Below are positions 44,908 through 56,638 of a stretch of DNA of 64,000 nt, piece after piece. This DNA is from Benincasa hispida (taxonomy: Eukaryota > Streptophyta > Magnoliopsida > Cucurbitales > Cucurbitaceae). The position numbers and the translations under genes were made by a program. The DNA lies in assembly GCF_009727055.1 (NCBI RefSeq), contig NC_052353.1, forward strand, positions 48,643,564 to 48,707,563, in the 5' to 3' direction. The notes below the pieces were generated by a model. The model made no database searches. It was not told where the DNA came from and saw nothing but the letters and a program-made list of their open reading frames with translations. Positions within the stretch are counted from its first letter, which is position 1. Every line of letters starts with the position of its first letter.

Positions 44908-46659
44908 TTGAGTGTGTAACTCTTACGTAAACCCCAGTACCCTCTAGGTATGTATCAGTTTAATACACACCAACGGTAGGACACCTATTTGATGTACTAG
45001 TGCCCTCATACATGCATCACTTTCATGCAGTCAAATAATTTGGAAAGGAAAAGAGGTCGCAACTAACTTTATATTACATATACCATTCACATAATCATAA
45101 GTCCTCTAAAATCTCCTCATCAAAGTCATGTTAACTAACTCATCATATGTATTTAATCTAGTATTAAGGGATCAACTCTAGTACATCATTTTCATGCACT
45201 AATTCATGTAAACAATCAAATATTCAAATTTTCATAATACATCATATGGCCTACACATTTTCATAATAAATCACATAACCATATACATCAACAAATGTCT
45301 AACTCTCACCTAACTTTCAGACATTCCAGTAGTAGTGTCACTTAATTCATAATTTAGGGTCATGCTCAATCGTCCTGTTAATACGTTTCATATAAATTCT
45401 AAAATCATCCCCACACCTATAACATACTTCAGAAATATTATCACATGCTCATGTATCTTTTCTAAGTAGTCCATTAAATATCATAAGCAACAAAATTATC
45501 CTTATAAACAGTCTTAGAGTCCTCGAAATAATCCTTAAATTTATCATCCGACACAAGGGCAGTTTCAGTAGTAAGATTACTTACCTCAAAGTAAATCAAA
45601 ATTAGTTCAAGCAAGCTTATCCCTTCCTTGCCAAGCAGAGCCTTGAAATGACATCTATAATAAATCCAATATTTAAATTAATCCCTTGAGTCCTTTCTAA
45701 TTAACCAATCTATTCAAGGTCTTCAGTTTTAACTTTACTAAAATTGTGGCTTCGTCCAAGATTAATTTTCAAAACTCACAGACTTACCAACCTTAACCAA
45801 TTTTCCACCGAAATTGGTCTTAAACTTCAAACATGATGAGCCACCTCAAAATCCTCCCAAATCTTGAATCTAAAATCCCAAAATTATGGGTCAATCAAAT
45901 CAGACCAAAATCTTAGTTAACAATAAATCTCGGAAGTTCAACACTTACCCAACCAGTCTTAACACTCAAAACCCAACAAGAAGGTGGAAAATGAAAGAGA
46001 GAAGCTAGGCAGTGTGTGGTTTTGATGACAGCGCTGCTCGACTGGGTTTGCTCGCGTGGGAAGACCGGCACTACCTCAATCAGAGGTCGAAGACGAGCAG
46101 ACGGTGCAAGGATGAATGGACAGTGCAAGGATGAACAGACGTTGCGAGGCGTTGTTGCATGGATCGAACAAATCTGACGATGAGTGTTACGCACGACAAG
46201 TTAGCGGCACGAAAAAGCGAACGATTGGTGGCTGGGTTGGGCGTTCGACCACAGATTTGGGTGGATCCAGGCGGGGCAACCGTTCCTTTTTTTTTTTTTT
46301 GGTGAGAGGGGGATGGTGCGAGTTGAAGAAGGGGGAGAGGGATAAAATAATAATTAAATAAAAAAATAAAAAGAATAAGAATAGAATAGAAAGAAGATTT
46401 TATTTTATTTTATCCTTATTTCATTCTTTCCTTCCAAAACATAAATATATATAAATAAACATATATTTCTAAAACCCATTTTCTTTTCCAATTTAAATTA
46501 AATTCTCGACATTTACTTAAAATTAATTTAATGCGACATAAATCCAAATATTTTCTTTAAACAAAAGTGAATTTTGAAATTTATCAAAATTGTCCTCAAA
46601 TTTTACGAAAATATAGAAATTTGAATCATGCCTCACTAACTTTAGTGCAAGTAGAAGAT
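44908..46659. repeat. Repeat-derived sequence, gypsy-LTR-like (weak)
   Basis: No gene I would defend. The start (CCTCTAGGTATG, TACACACCAACG, TGCATCACTTTCATGCA) resembles the repeat at 62565-63480. A GC-rich segment lies at 46020-46330 and AT-rich sequence at 46360-46620. TTTAGTGCAAGTAGAAGA just before 46660 looks like a copia PPT remnant belonging to the next LTR. Confidence 0.4.
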
Positions 46660-47611
46660 TGTTGGGATGTATGCCCTAAAGCCACAAAGCTATATATTAT
46701 TGAATCAATGGTTGATTATTTTAAATATTCAATAATCCATTAAAGAAAGATCCAAGGTTATTTTATGTAGATTAAACATGTATGTAGTGACATACAAATT
46801 GATCATGTTTAAGTAATAACGTATATGGTATGTAGTAAATGGATAAGGTTGGGTGTCTTATCTTGGTGACACTATTGATACGACCCACTTTGAAACTGTT
46901 ACAATTGTTGTAAAGTGTTAAAAATGATTTCATCCTAATCATTTACATGGAGACATATGAGTGGAGGTATGCTATACATAGAGTTTGTATAAGACTAGAC
47001 CATGAAATGTTTAGTCTTTCTTTATAGCACTGTTATTTGAAGAAAATTGTATTTCACTAGGATGATCATAGGTGACTGGACCTTAATCCTAAGTGAGTTA
47101 TAAACTCGTACTTATGAGGGTGGTCCTCTGATTTGCATGGGTGAGAGTCACGACTCAACTTGCCTACCATTTTGGGGATTCGTCTGAGTAAAGAGTTGGG
47201 AACTCAACTACAAAGATGGAATTCACTCCTTCCCTTGAGGGCTGATTCCAAGCCTTAAACAATGAGGGCCCTTACCCTCTCATAGGCTAGAGAGGAGTCT
47301 AGTCATAGTGAGACTATGATTGATTGTTCATTAGAGGGATCTATGGTACTTAAGAAGTTAGATGTAACTATACAGGTAAAATGGTAATTTTAACCTAGCT
47401 CTACATACGAACAATTTGTGAAGTGTCAACACATCATTGATTGGTTAATCCAATGGACACATAAATATACGTACTACGAAAAGAGTACAGTTTTCGGTGT
47501 TTAGCAGAGTAGCCGACATTTAATGAATGTTCATTAATTAAATTAAAGAGTTTAATTAATTAATTTTGTATCATTGGAGCTTCTAATCTTTAGGTTCATA
47601 AGATCCCCTTG
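46660..47611 (+). repeat. Copia LTR, first part
   Basis: Starts TGTTGGGATGTATGCCC after a PPT-like AGTGCAAGTAGAAGA. Blocks ATGGATAAGGTTGGGTGTC and TTAGAGGGATCTATGGTAC are shared with the copia LTRs at 25048 and 43140-44907. The LTR breaks at about 47611 into the 3' LTR of element E and resumes at 54751. Confidence 0.7.
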
Positions 47612-49662
47612 CTAGCCTTAGCCCCCAAGACTTGGAAGGGAGCGTGAGGGTACACCAGTAGTATTCCAAGACTCTATCTAACTTTCATACACATAGTTCA
47701 ATTTTCTATATTCTTTATTACATGATCCGAGCCATGTCCTGAGAATTTACCAAGTCTTGGTGTGTTGGTGAGCTACTAAGCCCAGTGAGTGGTTCTTTTC
47801 AAATAATAGTCACTTTACAAAACATATTTTTGGGAAATCAATCACATAATCACAACTCCAGTACTTTATGCATGATCATGTGTACATTCATTCAATCATC
47901 ATCCTCCATTTCTATGCTATACGTGGCATGCTCATATCATGGACACATTATCAATCATAACAAGTTTTTATGGAAGCTTTCCTATAACCAACTTTTCCCG
48001 CCAATGTGCACATTGATAATTCTTTTCCCGCTAGTCATGCTTAGGTAACTTGACTATATTTCCCACTGGTCGTCACCGACTATTATTTCCCGCCAACCAA
48101 GGCCGACTATATTTTCCCGCCAAGCACATTTTATTAAGCATGCTAACTTATGTAGTCCGGGCATAATCTCAGTTTCCATAAAAATTTCACAAACAATATC
48201 ATGGAAAAAAACATAACATCATAAGCATGCATTTTGCACTTACATATGCATTTATCCACATATCAACGCATAAAACTAAGTAAACACTCACCACAAGTAA
48301 GTTTTTCCACTAAAATCACCTTGAGAATACTTTCCTGAGAATTCCTCCATATAAATGGAAATTCCTCAATTAATACTTGTTATATCAATAAATAATGTCA
48401 AAATAGCCAAAATATCATTATAATTAAAATACCAGCTTACCCTACTCCAATTTATCCAAAATCCAAAAATTAGTCTCTGTAGAGGTTATTTGGGTCGTGG
48501 TAGACAACTGGGCGGTTTGGGTAGTAGGCAGGGTGGGTGGGCGTGTTGTGCCACACAGGGGGTTAATGCGTTGGGGCTGCATTGTGCTGGCGCGATGCGT
48601 CGCACGGGGAAGGCAGCTGCGCTGGGCTAGCGCGGGGGATACGTCGAGAGAGGCACGCAGACGGACGCAACGCTGCAAGGCGTGCGCACAGGGTGTGGGC
48701 TGGCTGTGCGTCCGGCTGACTCAAAGCCTCACCAACGTAACCTTTGTTTCTTTTGATCTCCAATCAACTTGGCAGCCTAATAACTCAAACGTAACTCTCT
48801 AAACATGCTCTCAACACAAGATTTAAGTGATGGTATGAATAAATTCCTCTTGCCCAACCCCTCTATTTATAGCCATTCCAAACTCACCCTATGGTGACAA
48901 CTCAACTCCTATTTGTCTCACTTTGGAGCTGCCAACACTTAGTCTACCTAGCCTAGCCTTGAGTTGTTCTCATCTCAACTTGCTAGCCAAAATCTCCTTT
49001 TTTTGCATGAAATCTCCTTCACCCACCTCCTGCTTAGGGTGATAAGATTTCAATTCCATGGAATCTCCTTTGTCCACCTTCTACTAGAACTTTGTGTGAT
49101 CCTCCTTTTTCCACCTAAATCACTTAAATACTTAACCATATTTCTCTATTTAAATTGTTTAAGACTTATGCTCATATACCATTGACATCTTTCCTTGAAG
49201 TTTTTCATTAATTAGCCTTACCTTTTATCCTTAACGCATAGCAACTCACCTTTCCTTCATCAAAGTCCTACTTAGCCATCGCACGAGTCGGCCATCACCA
49301 ACGCATAGGGTGGCCGCTCACCCTTAACGCATGGCTTGCTAGGTGTGCTTGCTCAGCCTACTAAGCATGGATGCACGATGCTGGCCATCGATGCATGGGC
49401 GTGTTGCCTAGGCACTTGCGCACTTGGCCGCATAAGCATGTTCAGCCGCGTGGGCGTGCCTCGCCGCATGGGTGTTCTTTGCCGCATGGGCGTGTGCTTG
49501 GCATAGCACATCGACGCATGGCTGCTCGGTAGCGCTTCGATGCATAGGATGGCTTACTCGCTTGCCCGTTCAATGCATAGGCAGGGTGCTCGGCATACAC
49601 TATCGACGCATGGGCTACGCGCTTGATGCATGGCCTGTGCGCTTGGCTTCAACGCATGGCCT
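47612..49662 (-). repeat. 3' LTR of element E (runs into the gap)
   Basis: Parallels the 5' LTR at 52355-54750 from its inner part: CTAGCCTTAGCCCCCAAGAC, TCCCGCCA-rich segment (48000-48120), a GC-rich block (48490-48720), and the CGCATGG repeats (49230-49660). The last about 290 bases lie in the gap. The terminal TGTCACACTCCCTCCC is missing at 47611. Confidence 0.8.
49230..49662. repeat. Degenerate GCATGG/CGTGC repeats in the E 3' LTR
   Basis: Many irregular copies of CGCATGGGCGTG-, GCATGGC- and GCTTGGC-type units in GC-rich sequence; the same array appears in the 5' LTR at 54010-54530. The gap starts within it. Confidence 0.75.
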
Positions 49663-50537
49663 NNNNNNNNNNNNNNNNNNNNNNNNNNNNNNNNNNNNNN
49701 NNNNNNNNNNNNNNNNNNNNNNNNNNNNNNNNNNNNNNNNNNNNNNNNNNNNNNNNNNNNNNNNNNNNNNNNNNNNNNNNNNNNNNNNNNNNNNNNNNNN
49801 NNNNNNNNNNNNNNNNNNNNNNNNNNNNNNNNNNNNNNNNNNNNNNNNNNNNNNNNNNNNNNNNNNNNNNNNNNNNNNNNNNNNNNNNNNNNNNNNNNNN
49901 NNNNNNNNNNNNNNNNNNNNNNNNNNNNNNNNNNNNNNNNNNNNNNNNNNNNNNNNNNNNNNNNNNNNNNNNNNNNNNNNNNNNNNNNNNNNNNNNNNNN
50001 NNNNNNNNNNNNNNNNNNNNNNNNNNNNNNNNNNNNNNNNNNNNNNNNNNNNNNNNNNNNNNNNNNNNNNNNNNNNNNNNNNNNNNNNNNNNNNNNNNNN
50101 NNNNNNNNNNNNNNNNNNNNNNNNNNNNNNNNNNNNNNNNNNNNNNNNNNNNNNNNNNNNNNNNNNNNNNNNNNNNNNNNNNNNNNNNNNNNNNNNNNNN
50201 NNNNNNNNNNNNNNNNNNNNNNNNNNNNNNNNNNNNNNNNNNNNNNNNNNNNNNNNNNNNNNNNNNNNNNNNNNNNNNNNNNNNNNNNNNNNNNNNNNNN
50301 NNNNNNNNNNNNNNNNNNNNNNNNNNNNNNNNNNNNNNNNNNNNNNNNNNNNNNNNNNNNNNNNNNNNNNNNNNNNNNNNNNNNNNNNNNNNNNNNNNNN
50401 NNNNNNNNNNNNNNNNNNNNNNNNNNNNNNNNNNNNNNNNNNNNNNNNNNNNNNNNNNNNNNNNNNNNNNNNNNNNNNNNNNNNNNNNNNNNNNNNNNNN
50501 NNNNNNNNNNNNNNNNNNNNNNNNNNNNNNNNNNNNN
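49663..50537. other. Assembly gap (875 N)
   Basis: A run of N between the repeat array of the E 3' LTR and gag. The missing sequence should at least contain the LTR head and the rest of gag, and pol if the element was complete. Whether the length is a measured estimate is unknown. Confidence 0.99.
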
Positions 50538-51322
50538 TTTCTACTCTGGGGGTAAAATTTCTTGGTTCTTCCCTCCGCCATCGACTCATTGATGAGTCTC
50601 TTTCCGGTCTTACTTCTTCCTCCGTTAAACTTTTTTCTACTGTCATCGCAGCTTTTTATTAGTCTTGAAAATTCTCCCCATTCTGCAGTTGCTGTAACAG
50701 AAGTTCGAATCTCTTGTCTCAATCCTGTTTCAAACCTCCGACAATGTTCTTTTTCATCCACCACTATATTTAAAGCATACTTGGATAACTCCGTATACTT
50801 TAATTCATACTTCGCTACAGTCATGTTTCCCTACATGAGCTGTAGGAATTCATCTTGTTTCATATCCCTGAATGATCGGGGATAGAATCTTTTGAAAAAT
50901 GCTTTTCGAAACTCCTCCCAACATATTTCTTCTTGATTGCCTCTCCTATTCTTTAGTAGCTTCCACCAATCTTCTACTTGTTTTTGCAGTAAGAATGTGG
51001 CAAGACTTACCTTACGGTTTTCAGGACATCTCATCACCTCAAAACATTTTTCTATTTGATTCATCCATGCTTCTGCATCTGCAGGATCCTTTGTTCTTTC
51101 AAAGTTTGTGGCTCCCAATGCCTTTAATCGTTCTATCCCATATTTCTTTTCGGTATCAGGTTGTATATTTTCTAAGCTTGCTTGAAGTCTTTGGGTGACT
51201 TTATCCATTTGTTCTTCCTCTTTGGATTTTTCTTTTGGATGGCTTAAGGCACTTTCACTTTCATTCCCAGAGGGTTGCCCGGTTCTACGTTTTCCACTTC
51301 TCAGCATTTTGTCTACAATCAT
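50538..51322 (-). pseudogene. gag of element E (one stop, cut by gap)
   Basis: Starts ATG 51322 (MIVDKMLRSGKRRTGQ), followed by a charged stretch (KEKSKEEEQMDKVTQRL), then the gypsy Gag core: FERTKDPADAEAWMNQIEK, ATFLLQKQVEDWWKLL, WEEFRKAFFKRFYPRSFRDM, KQDEFLQLM. A TAG at 50831-50833 stands where CAG is expected, and the frame goes on with VAKYELKYTELSKYAL and FETGLRQEIR into the gap. The retrotransposon Gag family (PF03732 type) is clear. Inactive because of the stop. Confidence 0.85.
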
Positions 51323-51429
51323 TCACATATAAATTAGACATATGTTATCAACATACTATTTTTATTTATGAACATTGTTGCTATTTACATTAGTAATTTT
51401 CTTCAGTCTACTTGTTTACTCGTTCTTCG

Positions 51430-52003
51430 GTAGTCGTAAGTTTTCGAAGTTAAGGTGCATCCTCTCGTTTCTCCATACACACCTCTCTTAAACATGTCCT
51501 ATTTCCTTACAAAAAATACAAAATTTATAGGATTCCGCATTGTTAGAGTCATGAGTGGGTTGTTCCTCGAATTCAACCACGATACATCGAGGAATATCCT
51601 TTTTTGCTGCACGCGCCCATTCTTGGTCCACCGACAGTTTAGGCAATATGTTGTTACTTCCTGAACTCGAACCTCCGGCCAGTTCCCGTTGATATTTTTC
51701 CTAGATCTCTCTTGTTTTTCTCTGAAAGGCATAATAATTTTTGCGGATATGGCCAACCTTGCCACACCCATAGCAAATTCTGGTCCCTTTCAGACACAGA
51801 CTGCTATGATTTTTAGCACATTGTGGACATCCTATGTTAGGTCGGGATCCCACTAAATTTGCATTGTTCAAGGTAATAGGATATTCAGTATTATTGTTCA
51901 CACTATTCTCATAATTTTTAGGGTTTTCCCCTGGGTTAGCGCCGCGGTCTCCAGCTTGCATTCCGGAGTCATTCCACCACCAGTCTTGTCTGCTCGGATT
52001 CAT
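51430..52003 (-). pseudogene. Zinc-knuckle ORF upstream of gag in element E
   Basis: Begins MNPSRQDWWWNDSGMQAG at 52003, in the place of a leader before gag. It contains CPQCAKNHSSLCLKG and CYGCGKVGHIRKNYY, where the last Cys of a CCHC knuckle is Tyr. After a frame change near 51700 a second CCHC box follows (CIFCKEIGHV, then a stop, then ERC) near 51520-51480. Zinc knuckles normally follow the capsid core in Gag; here they precede it. It may be a rearranged or duplicated Gag tail, or a pre-gag ORF. Broken by a frameshift and stops. Confidence 0.6.
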
Positions 52004-52337
52004 TTCCTATAGTGGACATTATTCAGGTTATTACTTAGTAATTTCTTTATTTTCACTTCCCCTTTCTCATGTTTTCCTATTTCCACTTATTATTCATTAT
52101 TTCTTTTTCCTAACCTTTTCTGATTCTACTTTAGGTTTTCCTAGTATATTTCGTTATATTTATTTCTTTTTAGGTTTTGGCCTAACCTATCTTCTAATAT
52201 TATCTGGCTTCCGTACCTCAGGTAAGCCTTTTCCTGGTGCCGCTTTGGCTTTAACTTATCCCTTTTTCCTTTATTTTTCCCAGATTCTATTTATACCTAA
52301 ACTAGACTCAATTTTTTCCCACGTTTTATGTAAACCT

Positions 52338-52351
52338 TTGCTCTGATACCA
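52338..52351 (-). other. Primer binding site of element E
   Basis: Minus strand TGGTATCAGAGCAAA, three bases (GCT) after the LTR end. This is the initiator-methionine tRNA type, unlike the tRNA-Asp type of A and C. Confidence 0.85.
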
Positions 52352-52354
52352 AGC

Positions 52355-54750
52355 TGTCACACTCCCTCCCTAGCCTTAACCCCCAGACTTGGAAGGGAGC
52401 GTGAGGGTACACCAGTAGTATTCCAAGACAACATTTAAATTTAACATCCCCCCTCCCCCCCTTTATCTATTTAATATTTCAACATATTTACAATACTCTA
52501 TCTAACTTTCATAGACATAGTTCAATTTCCTATATTCTTTATTACATGATCCGAGCCGTGTCCTGAGAATTTACCAAGTCCTGGTGTGTTGGTGGTTAGT
52601 AGACTTCTTCCTGAACACTCCGCTTTTCTACCTGGGGGAGGGGGAGGGGATATAAGAAAACATTTGGAAGAGTGTGAGCTACTAAGCCCAGTGAGTAGTT
52701 CTTTTAAAATAATAGTCACTTTACAAAACATGTTTTTGGGAAATCAATCACATAATCATATTTCCAATACTTTATGCATGATCATATGTACATTCATTCA
52801 ATCATCATCCTCCAGTTCCATGCTATACGTGGCATGCTTATATCATGGACACATTATCAATCATAACAACTTTTTATGGAAACTTTCCTATAACCTACTT
52901 TTCCCGTCAATGTGCACATCGACAATTATTTTTCCGCTAGTCATGCTTAGGTAACTTGATTATATTTCCCGCTAGTCGTCACCGACTATTATTTCTCGTT
53001 GTCCAAGGCCGCTATGTTTTTCCGCCAAGCACCTTTTATTAAGCATACTAACTTATGTAGTCCGGATAATCTCAATTTCCATAAAAATTTCACAAACAAT
53101 ACCATGGCAAACAACATAACATCATAAGCATGCATTTTGCACTTATATATGCATTTATCCACACATCAACACATAAAAATAAGTAAACACTCACTGCAAG
53201 CAAGTTTTTCCACTAAAATCAACATAAGAATACTTTTCTGAGAATTCCTCCATATAAATTAGCCTCTTTAGAGGTTATAGGTAGCTGGGCGTTTGGGCAG
53301 TACGCAGGGTGGGCGTGCTGTGCAGCAAAAGGGGTAGACACATTGGGCGTGGTTGCGCTGGACGTGATGCGTCGCATGGGGAAGGCAGTTGTGCTGGGCT
53401 AGCGCGCAGTATGCGTCGAGCGAGGCACGTGGACGGACGCAGCGCTGCAAGGCGTGCGTGCAGGTTATGGGCTGGCTGTGCGTCCGGCTGACTCAATTCC
53501 TCACCAACGCAACCTTTGTTTCTTTTGATCTCCAATCAACTTGGTAGCCTAATAACTCAAACGTAACTCTCTAAATATGCTCTCAACACAAGATTTAAGT
53601 GATGGTATGAATAAATTCCTCTTTCCCAACCCCTCTATTTATAGCCATTCCAAACTCACCCCATGGTGACAACTCAACTTCTATTTGTCTCACTTTGGAG
53701 CTGCGAACACTTATTCTACCTAGCCTAGCCTTGAGTTGTTCTCATCTCAGCTTGCCAGCCAAAATATCCTTTTTTTGCATGAAATCTCCTTCACCCACCT
53801 CCTGCTTGGGGTGATAATATTTTAATTGCATGAAATCTCATTTGTCCACCTCCTACTAGAACTTTTTGTGATCCTCCTTTTGCCACATAAATCACTTAAA
53901 TACTTAAATATATTTCTCTATTTAAATTGTTTAAGACTTATGCTCAAATACCATTGCCATCTTCCCTTGAAGTCTTCCATCAATTAGTCTTACCCTTTAT
54001 CCTTAACGCATAACAACTTACCTTTCCTTCATCAAAGTCCCACTTAGCCATCGTATGAGTCGGCCATCACCAATGCATAGGGTGGCCGCTCACCCTCGAC
54101 ACATGGCTTGCTAGGTGTGCTTGCTCGGCCTACTAAGCATGGATGCACGGTGTTGACCATCGACGCATGGGCATGCTGCCTAGGCGCTTGCGCGCTTGGC
54201 CGCATAAGCATGCTCCACCTTGTGGGCGTGCCTCACCGCATGGGCGTGCTTCGCCGCATGGGCATGCGCTTGGCATAGCGCATCGACACATGGCTGCTCG
54301 ACAGACACGGCAGCGCTTCGACACATAGGATGGCTTGCCCGCTTGCTCGTTCGACGCATAGGTAGGGCACTTGGCATACACTATCGACACATGGCCTGTG
54401 CGCTTGTCCTTGGCGCATGGACTGCGTGCTTGGCGCATGGCCTGTGCGCTTGGCTTCAACGCATGGCTTGCGCCCCTAGCATGCTCACTCGACGCATGCT
54501 TCCTGCCCGTGTCCGCATGGCTCATGTATGCCTTTGCATTGGTTGTATGAAACCCTTAGCCATTTTCTTCCTTCCATCCTCCATGCATTCTTGCATTCCA
54601 CATGTTTTAAGCCCTTCATAGGCGTTTGGACCTTTGGTCACCTTTTTGGATAATTTTAATGTTTTTCTCCCTTTGCCCCACTATCCTTACTTAGGATTTT
54701 TTTTCTCTATATTTAACCTCCCACTTTAGATTTAGTGTTAGGGTCTTACA
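52355..54750 (-). repeat. 5' LTR of element E (complete)
   Basis: On its own strand TGTAAGACCCTAAC ... GGGAGTGTGACA. A CCCCTCCCCC tract lies at 52451-52461 and a GGGGGAGGGGGAGGGG tract at 52634-52649. GC-rich block 53280-53500. Repeat array 54010-54530. Confidence 0.85.
54010..54530. repeat. Degenerate GCATGG/CGTGC repeats in the E 5' LTR
   Basis: Irregular array of units such as CGCATGGGCGTGC, CGCATGGGCATGC, GACACATGGC and GCGCATGG, GC-rich against an AT-rich surrounding. Long open frames on both strands here are by-products of the repeat, not genes. Confidence 0.75.
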
Positions 54751-55647
54751 TAAATATTTGAATATGATTCAAATATTTATTATATAGATGAGATTCATAT
54801 ATATGTTAAAATTAATATGAACATAATCCTATTAAAAGTATATAGTTTGATGTGAGATGTTGTTATTTGAATATGATTCAAATATTAATTATATGAATGT
54901 GATTCATATAAAAATAATAGGCTAAAGTTAATATGAATATGATTCATATTAAAACTAGATGATATAAGAGAATATAAACTATAGGTTATATTAGGTTATA
55001 TTATATGTGATATAATATAAACTATATGTTATATATTATACATGATATAATATATAGTTGGATTTTAATTACATTAATTGTAATATAATTAAAGTTTGAA
55101 AAATAACTCCTTAGTAGTTATTTCTCTTTGTAGGGAGGGAATTATGAGATAACTCCCTCATCTCTTATATGTGAAGAAATGGTAAAGGAGAAGGTAAGTT
55201 GTCATTAACATGAAACTGTGAAGAGAATTTTTTTTTTTTTTTTCTTCTGCAATTTTGGATTATATTCTTTCTCTGTCAAATTTTCTCTCAAGAACACTCT
55301 TTCTCTTTAACCAAAATCAAGGCAAGCCTAGCACTCTATTGTGATTCTCACATTGAGAATAACAAGGTAACTTTTGTGGTGGTATCCTTCTTAGAGAGGT
55401 TGCTGCATTCGTGCTTGAAGTGTTTGAGCAGAGAAGAAGAGATTGCAACCACGGAGGGGAATACGAGAATATTGAGTATCTTTAATGGTAAGTTTCTAAT
55501 CTTCCCCTTCCTCTCAGTTTTGTGTAGCATGGTTTTTATATTATTTATCCTCTCTATATTGTTTTTCTCTAATTTAAGTTATTCCAAAAACAAATTCACT
55601 AATACAAGCGATCGCTCGCTTCTGCTACGGGAATTCGATTCCCTTCA
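54751..55647 (+). repeat. Copia LTR, second part
   Basis: Continues the LTR begun at 46660: AT-rich repeats of ATGATTCAAATATTATT type (54755-55050), then a less AT-rich end with CGGGAATTCGATTCCCTTCA. It ends CA at 55647. AT-rich tail repeats resemble those at 26120-26340 in the copia LTR of element B. Confidence 0.65.
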
Positions 55648-55861
55648 GTTATAAATTATTTAATATTTATAATTTAAATTACCTCATATGTCCAAAGGGA
55701 CAAAAAACGAAAACAAAAGTTTCTACTCTTAAGCCACTTATAGATAGTACAAATAGATAGATTTGAGGCACAATTTAATGAAATTTAAAGTTTGGAGTAA
55801 AAATAAATGAACTTGACAAGTTAAGAGTTAAAATTGATATAACAATATATTAAATAGGTAT
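55648..55861. other. AT-rich intergenic sequence
   Basis: No gene or repeat boundary recognised; plain AT-rich sequence between the copia LTR and the foldback element. Confidence 0.6.
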
Positions 55862-56638
55862 AAATCCTATTTTGGTCTTGAACTTTGAATATTATTCTAT
55901 TTTAGTCTCTAAACTTTAAAAAATGTTTATTTTATTCCTTGAACTTTTCAAAAGTGCTTATTTTTTGTCCATATGGTTAGGATTCAATTAACTTTTTAAC
56001 AAAAGGTTGAGGTGATTTATATATTTATTTCTTACACGGATTGCATCTTAGCAATTTCTTAGTTTATTTTACCTTGCAATGGGATGTTTTATTTTCTTAG
56101 GTTAAAAAGTTCTCATAATAAATAGAGTGGAGAAGAGTACATAGAAAATAAAATATTGATGATTGACGAAAAAAAAACTTTTATATGAAAAAATGGACAT
56201 ATGTCTACAAAACATCTTCTACACAATATGTCAGTCGTTATGTTTGATTCAACTCTTTTTTTTTCTTTTTTTTTTCCCTTTTTATTTGATTGGAGATTCC
56301 AATTGAAAAAAAAAATAATAGGACTTGTAGCATTTTTTTGTTAGACATAAAAAATAGTAGGACTTAAATCACTTATAGTTAAAATATATATATATATATA
56401 TATACATGAAAAATATACATTTTTTTTGTTGACATACAAGATCTTATAGCTGGAAAATAAATATAAGCCATCAAAAACTATAATCCATCTCAACTTTTTG
56501 TTAAAATGTTAATGGAATCCTAACGATAGGATCTAAAGTTAACACTTCTTAAAAGTTCAGGGACTAAAATAGATATTTTTTAAAATTTAGGGATAAAAAA
56601 AGAATAAGATTAAGAGTTTAAGAACTAAAATAGGATTT
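55862..56638. mobile_element. Foldback / MITE-like element
   Basis: The left end AAATCCTATTTTGGTCTTG is mirrored by the right end (reverse complement AAATCCTATTTTAGTTCTT). Both arms continue with gapped complementarity (left GTTTATTTTATTCCTTGAAC, right AGGGACTAAAATAGATA). 777 bp, no ORF. The middle carries long A and T runs and a TA microsatellite (56386-56404). No clear target duplication was found. It could also be two inverted copies of a shorter repeat. Confidence 0.6.

Larger units (their letters stand above)
47612..54750 (-). mobile_element. Element E: gypsy element, iMet-type PBS, incomplete
   Basis: Minus strand: 5' LTR 54750-52355 (TGTAAGACCC ... GTGTGACA, 2396 bp), PBS 52351-52338, a zinc-knuckle ORF, gag, then an 875-base N run, then the 3' LTR (49662-47612), which lacks its last about 17 bases. 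The element lies inside a copia LTR (46660-47611 plus 54751-55647); a small deletion at 47611 removed the left target duplication. Gag and PBS fit a chromovirus-like gypsy element, but no pol is available to classify it. Confidence 0.75.

Noticed and set aside
45913..46361. Open frames on both strands around a GC-rich block
   Set aside because: No domain, both strands open, and the context is LTR-like debris.
48442..48802. Open frames in the GC-rich block of the E 3' LTR
   Set aside because: The homologous block in the 5' LTR (53268-53535) does not keep the same frames, as expected of non-coding LTR sequence.
49472..50824. Long open frames spanning the N run on both strands
   Set aside because: They are open only because N cannot be read as a stop. 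Only 50538-50824 on the minus strand is coding-like (gag).
54133..54621. Open frames of about 130 codons on both strands, Cys/His/Arg-rich
   Set aside because: They arise from the GC-rich repeat array within the E LTR; opposite strands are equally open and no domain is visible.
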